From positions 1 through 8,060 of the forward strand of contig JAJRXO010000074.1 of assembly GCA_024276255.1 (NCBI GenBank): a stretch of DNA of 8,060 bases, written 5' to 3'. Source of the stretch: Chloroflexota bacterium. GTDB taxonomy: Bacteria; Chloroflexota; Anaerolineae; J102. Positions 5,700 to 8,060 of the stretch are shown piece after piece (positions within the stretch are counted from its first letter, which is position 1; the number at the start of each line of letters is the position of its first letter). A model generated the notes under the pieces. The model saw only the letters and a list, made by a program, of their open reading frames with translations, did no database searches and was not told the origin of the DNA. The position numbers and the translations under genes were made by a program.

Positions 5700-8060
5700 A
5701 TGCGAGCACAACATCCTCTGCGCCTGCTTTTGCTGGCCTTTTGTTTCAGCGCCGTCCTCCTCACCTTTCCTTTCCTGGTTCGGGTAACGGCTGCTCCGGC
5801 TGCCGATACCGTCTGGAATGACTTCACCCCTGCCGTGGGGCAGTGGACCAACACCATCCCCGCCACAGCCGCCATCAGCGCCAGCGATGCTGACGGACTC
5901 AGCGGCGACATCGCCTATCAATACCTGGTCAGCGGCCAGAGCGATTGGTCCGGCTGGCAGACGGCTCATGTGCAGAGCACAGCTCCCCTGACCACCAGCC
6001 GCCGCATCACAGTCAGCCAGCTCCCCCTGCAGGACGGCCTGAACTTCATCCAGTTCCGTATCACTGACACCCTGGGCATGGTGAGCAGCAGCCCTGCCTT
6101 TCCCCTCAATATCGATACCATGGCCCCTGCCGCTGCCCAAAATCTGCTGGCCGATCCCGCAGGCTGGAGCGCTACCGACGCCTTCAGCCTCAGCTGGACT
6201 AACCCTGCCGATCCCGCGGGCATTGCCGGCGCCTGGTACAAACTCGATGCTGCGCCCCAGGCCAATGATGACGGCATCTGGGTTCCCGGAGACGGCATCC
6301 AGAATATCAGCGGCATCACTGTGGGCAGTGACGGCGTGCATAGCGTGTGGCTGTGGCTGGCCGACAGCGCCGGTAATACCGATTACCAGAATGCGGTTAC
6401 GCAGACCCTGTCTCTCGACACAAGCCCACCCCTCGCTTTGCAAAACGCCGCCGTCAGCCCGGCCGGGTGGACCAACAGCAATCGCTTTGATCTGAGCTGG
6501 CAGGCGCCTGCTGATGCCAGCGGCATCTCAGGCGTACGCGCCCAGCTCGACAGCCCCCCCGCGCAACCGGACGATGGTGAACTATGGGCCGGGGCGATCA
6601 GCGGTCGCAGCGCTTACAGCCTGCCCAATCCCACCGAGGGCCAGCATCAGCTCTGGCTGTGGCCCGTCGACGGGGCCGGCAACGCCGCCCTGCCCACCGA
6701 CGCCATCTCCCTCACCCTCTCGCTTGATTTTACCCCGCCGGGCCCCACGCTCAGCGTCCCCCAGGTCACGCCCCATGGCTGGCAGACCGCCACCACCGCC
6801 AGCTTCACCGCCACCTGGACGAATCCCGTCGATACCAGCGGCATTGCCGCCGCCTGCTACAAGCTGGGCAGCGAGCCGATTAGCGATCTGGACGGCACCT
6901 GTGTCAACGGAGCCGATATCCAGCAGATCAGCGGCATTCAGGCCGACGCCCCCGGTAGCTATCATCTCTTCCTGTGGCTCCAGGACAGCGCCGGCAATAT
7001 CGACAGAAATAGCCGCCGCGTGGCCCTCGACGCCGTGCAATGGGATCCGGTGCCACCCGAATTGCGCCTGGACACCCAGGGCGACATGGGCGCCAATGGC
7101 TGGTTTACATCGGCCATCGACGTCCAGATCACCGTTAGCGACGAGGGTTCAGGCCTCGATCGCAGCGAATACAGCCTCGACAGCGGCCCCTGGCAGCAGG
7201 GCAGCCAGCTGCGCATCGACACAGACGGCGTGCACCTGTTGGAAGTGCGGGCCTATGACGTGGCGGGGAACATGACCACGGTCGGGCCGCAGTCGCTCAG
7301 CCTCGACACCCAGCCCCCCACCACCGATCTCGCGCTCAGTGCCACGCCCGTGGTCGACAACTGGTATGACGACGCCGTGACCATCATCCTCACCCCCCGT
7401 GACGCCACCTCGGGCCCCGATGCCACTTACTGGCGGTTGAACGATGCTCCCTGGCAGCGCGGCAACACCATCGTCGTCAGCAGCGAGGGTCCTCATACCC
7501 TGTGGTATTACGCCGTTGATCTGGCCGGGTTAACGCAAACGCCCGAGAGCATGCCCATTCACATCGATCGCCAGCCGCCGGTGACATCCTATGCCATCCT
7601 GCCCAGCGACGGAGTTAACGGCTGGTACACCCAGCCGGTGACCGTCACCCTCTTCCCCGCTGACGAAGGCATCGGCGTGGCCGACACCCTTTATCGCATC
7701 AACGGCGGGCCCTGGCAACACGGCACCTCGTTTTCCCTCACCGAAAGCGGTGAGTACAGCGTGGAATTCTACAGCGTCGACCTGTTGGGCCATGCCGAAG
7801 CCCCTTATCTCATTCCCAACGGCATTCATATCGACACCGAGGCTCCCCTGGCCCCCACCCCCATCGACATCGATCCCCGCGGCTGGACCAACGACAATCA
7901 ATTCGATCTCACGCTGGCTATCCCGCCCGATCTCAGCGGCATCAGCGGCCTGTATTACAAGATCGGCGCCCCGCCGCAAAATGCCAATGATGGCACCTGG
8001 CGGCCCGGCGGCGGCAACATTCTGCATCAGATCCAGGCGCCGGCCGAGGGCCAGTTCAAC
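5700..8060 (+). CDS. Large secreted protein with tandem Ig-like repeats (5' part, open at window end)
   Basis: An open frame of 787 codons with no stop before the window edge, so the 3' end is missing. Residues 1-36 form a signal peptide (basic MRAQHPLR, Leu/Phe-rich core, likely cleavage in VTAAPAA). Residues 37-140 are a divergent first Ig-like module. Three A-type modules follow (141-241, 242-344, 345-445; GW-x-FxLSWTNPxDxSGIAGxxYKL, DGxW, LWLWLxDSAGN), then three B-type modules (446-537, 538-624, 625-713; GWYT-pVTVTL-D-SG, YRINGGPWQxG, eGxHxxxYYAVDxAGN), then a partial fourth A module from 714. Junctions read LDTxPP. This resembles OmpL47-like or bacterial Ig-like arrays of adhesins and surface stalks. 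Role beyond display or adhesion is unknown, and a catalytic or anchoring domain may lie beyond the edge. The start fits the signal peptide but has no Shine-Dalgarno. Confidence 0.93.
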   Translation, partial: MRAQHPLRLLLLAFCFSAVLLTFPFLVRVTAAPAADTVWNDFTPAVGQWTNTIPATAAISASDADGLSGDIAYQYLVSGQSDWSGWQTAHVQSTAPLTTSRRITVSQLPLQDGLNFIQFRITDTLGMVSSSPAFPLNIDTMAPAAAQNLLADPAGWSATDAFSLSWTNPADPAGIAGAWYKLDAAPQANDDGIWVPGDGIQNISGITVGSDGVHSVWLWLADSAGNTDYQNAVTQTLSLDTSPPLALQNAAVSPAGWTNSNRFDLSWQAPADASGISGVRAQLDSPPAQPDDGELWAGAISGRSAYSLPNPTEGQHQLWLWPVDGAGNAALPTDAISLTLSLDFTPPGPTLSVPQVTPHGWQTATTASFTATWTNPVDTSGIAAACYKLGSEPISDLDGTCVNGADIQQISGIQADAPGSYHLFLWLQDSAGNIDRNSRRVALDAVQWDPVPPELRLDTQGDMGANGWFTSAIDVQITVSDEGSGLDRSEYSLDSGPWQQGSQLRIDTDGVHLLEVRAYDVAGNMTTVGPQSLSLDTQPPTTDLALSATPVVDNWYDDAVTIILTPRDATSGPDATYWRLNDAPWQRGNTIVVSSEGPHTLWYYAVDLAGLTQTPESMPIHIDRQPPVTSYAILPSDGVNGWYTQPVTVTLFPADEGIGVADTLYRINGGPWQHGTSFSLTESGEYSVEFYSVDLLGHAEAPYLIPNGIHIDTEAPLAPTPIDIDPRGWTNDNQFDLTLAIPPDLSGISGLYYKIGAPPQNANDGTWRPGGGNILHQIQAPAEGQFN
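6120..8060 (+). repeat. Tandem Ig-like module array, two repeat classes (A-A-A-B-B-B-A...)
   Basis: A modules lie at 6120-6422, 6423-6731, 6732-7034 and from 7839 on (about 101-103 codons each). B modules lie at 7035-7310, 7311-7571 and 7572-7838 (about 87-92 codons). A modules share FDLSW-type strands and a DSAGN turn; B modules share a GPWQxG turn. Identity is mostly at protein level, with some DNA-level echoes: the DSAGN-coding stretches near 6363 and 6983 differ at only two of twenty bases. This indicates old duplication with limited later exchange. Confidence 0.8.

Noticed and set aside
5394..6443. Long minus-strand frame of 349 codons opposite the regulator end and Ig gene
   Set aside because: A low-complexity, Gly/Ala/Arg-rich shadow. 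The plus strand has a clear signal peptide and conserved repeats throughout the same stretch.
6514..7275. 253-codon plus-strand frame rich in Pro, Ser and Ala
   Set aside because: It is out of frame with the Ig-repeat gene, which continues through it with conserved module motifs. The composition is typical of a shifted reading of a GC-rich gene.
1..8060. CRISPR array, tRNA, rRNA, phage genes or full insertion sequence
   Set aside because: I found no regularly spaced identical repeats, cloverleaf, rRNA signature, integrase or transposase motif on either strand. The Thr-Pro tracts and octamers are not CRISPR-like.

Overview
The window reads as a piece of a moderately high-GC bacterial chromosome. 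It most resembles Chloroflexota (Anaerolineae, Caldilineae or Ardenticatenia-like lineages). That assignment is an inference from style: secreted proteins with long Thr-Pro linkers, Ycf48-type propellers outside photosynthesis, C-termini of the type Y-L-P-L-I, four plus-strand genes without a clear Shine-Dalgarno, and intergenic spacers with short degenerate repeats of a kind I remember from that phylum. No marker gene proves it.

Layout. (1) 11-692, minus strand: a complete Mn-type superoxide dismutase gene with a strong ribosome binding site and a good intrinsic terminator. (2) 678-1369: a gene-poor, more AT-rich divergent spacer. It holds a 14-bp palindrome close to the sod start, a patch resembling a dispersed repeat, and a roughly 150-bp unit bounded by 19-bp inverted repeats with an array of 8-bp units inside. 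(3) 1370-4678, plus strand: two closely spaced genes for secreted modular proteins. The first is CBM9-like + DNRLRE-like + Thr-Pro linker + pre-peptidase-C-like domain; the second is a seven-bladed Ycf48/BNR propeller + Thr-Pro linker + SdrD-B-like domain. Both end in a related aromatic-x-Pro-Leu-Ile tail. (4) 4807-5493: an OmpR/PhoB-family response regulator with its own sigma70-like promoter and no kinase gene in view. (5) 5700-8060: the 5' part of a very large secreted protein, open to the window edge, with a signal peptide and at least seven Ig-like repeats of two types.

How they fit together. Two of the three secreted proteins carry putative ligand- or Ca-binding domains, and the third is a stalk-like Ig array. 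Together with the response regulator they suggest a cell-surface or extracellular-matrix locus under its own regulator, but nothing in the sequence proves a functional link. The sod gene is probably an unrelated neighbour. I see no phage, CRISPR, transposase, tRNA or rRNA gene. The least explained items are the shared C-terminal tail and the small inverted-repeat element.
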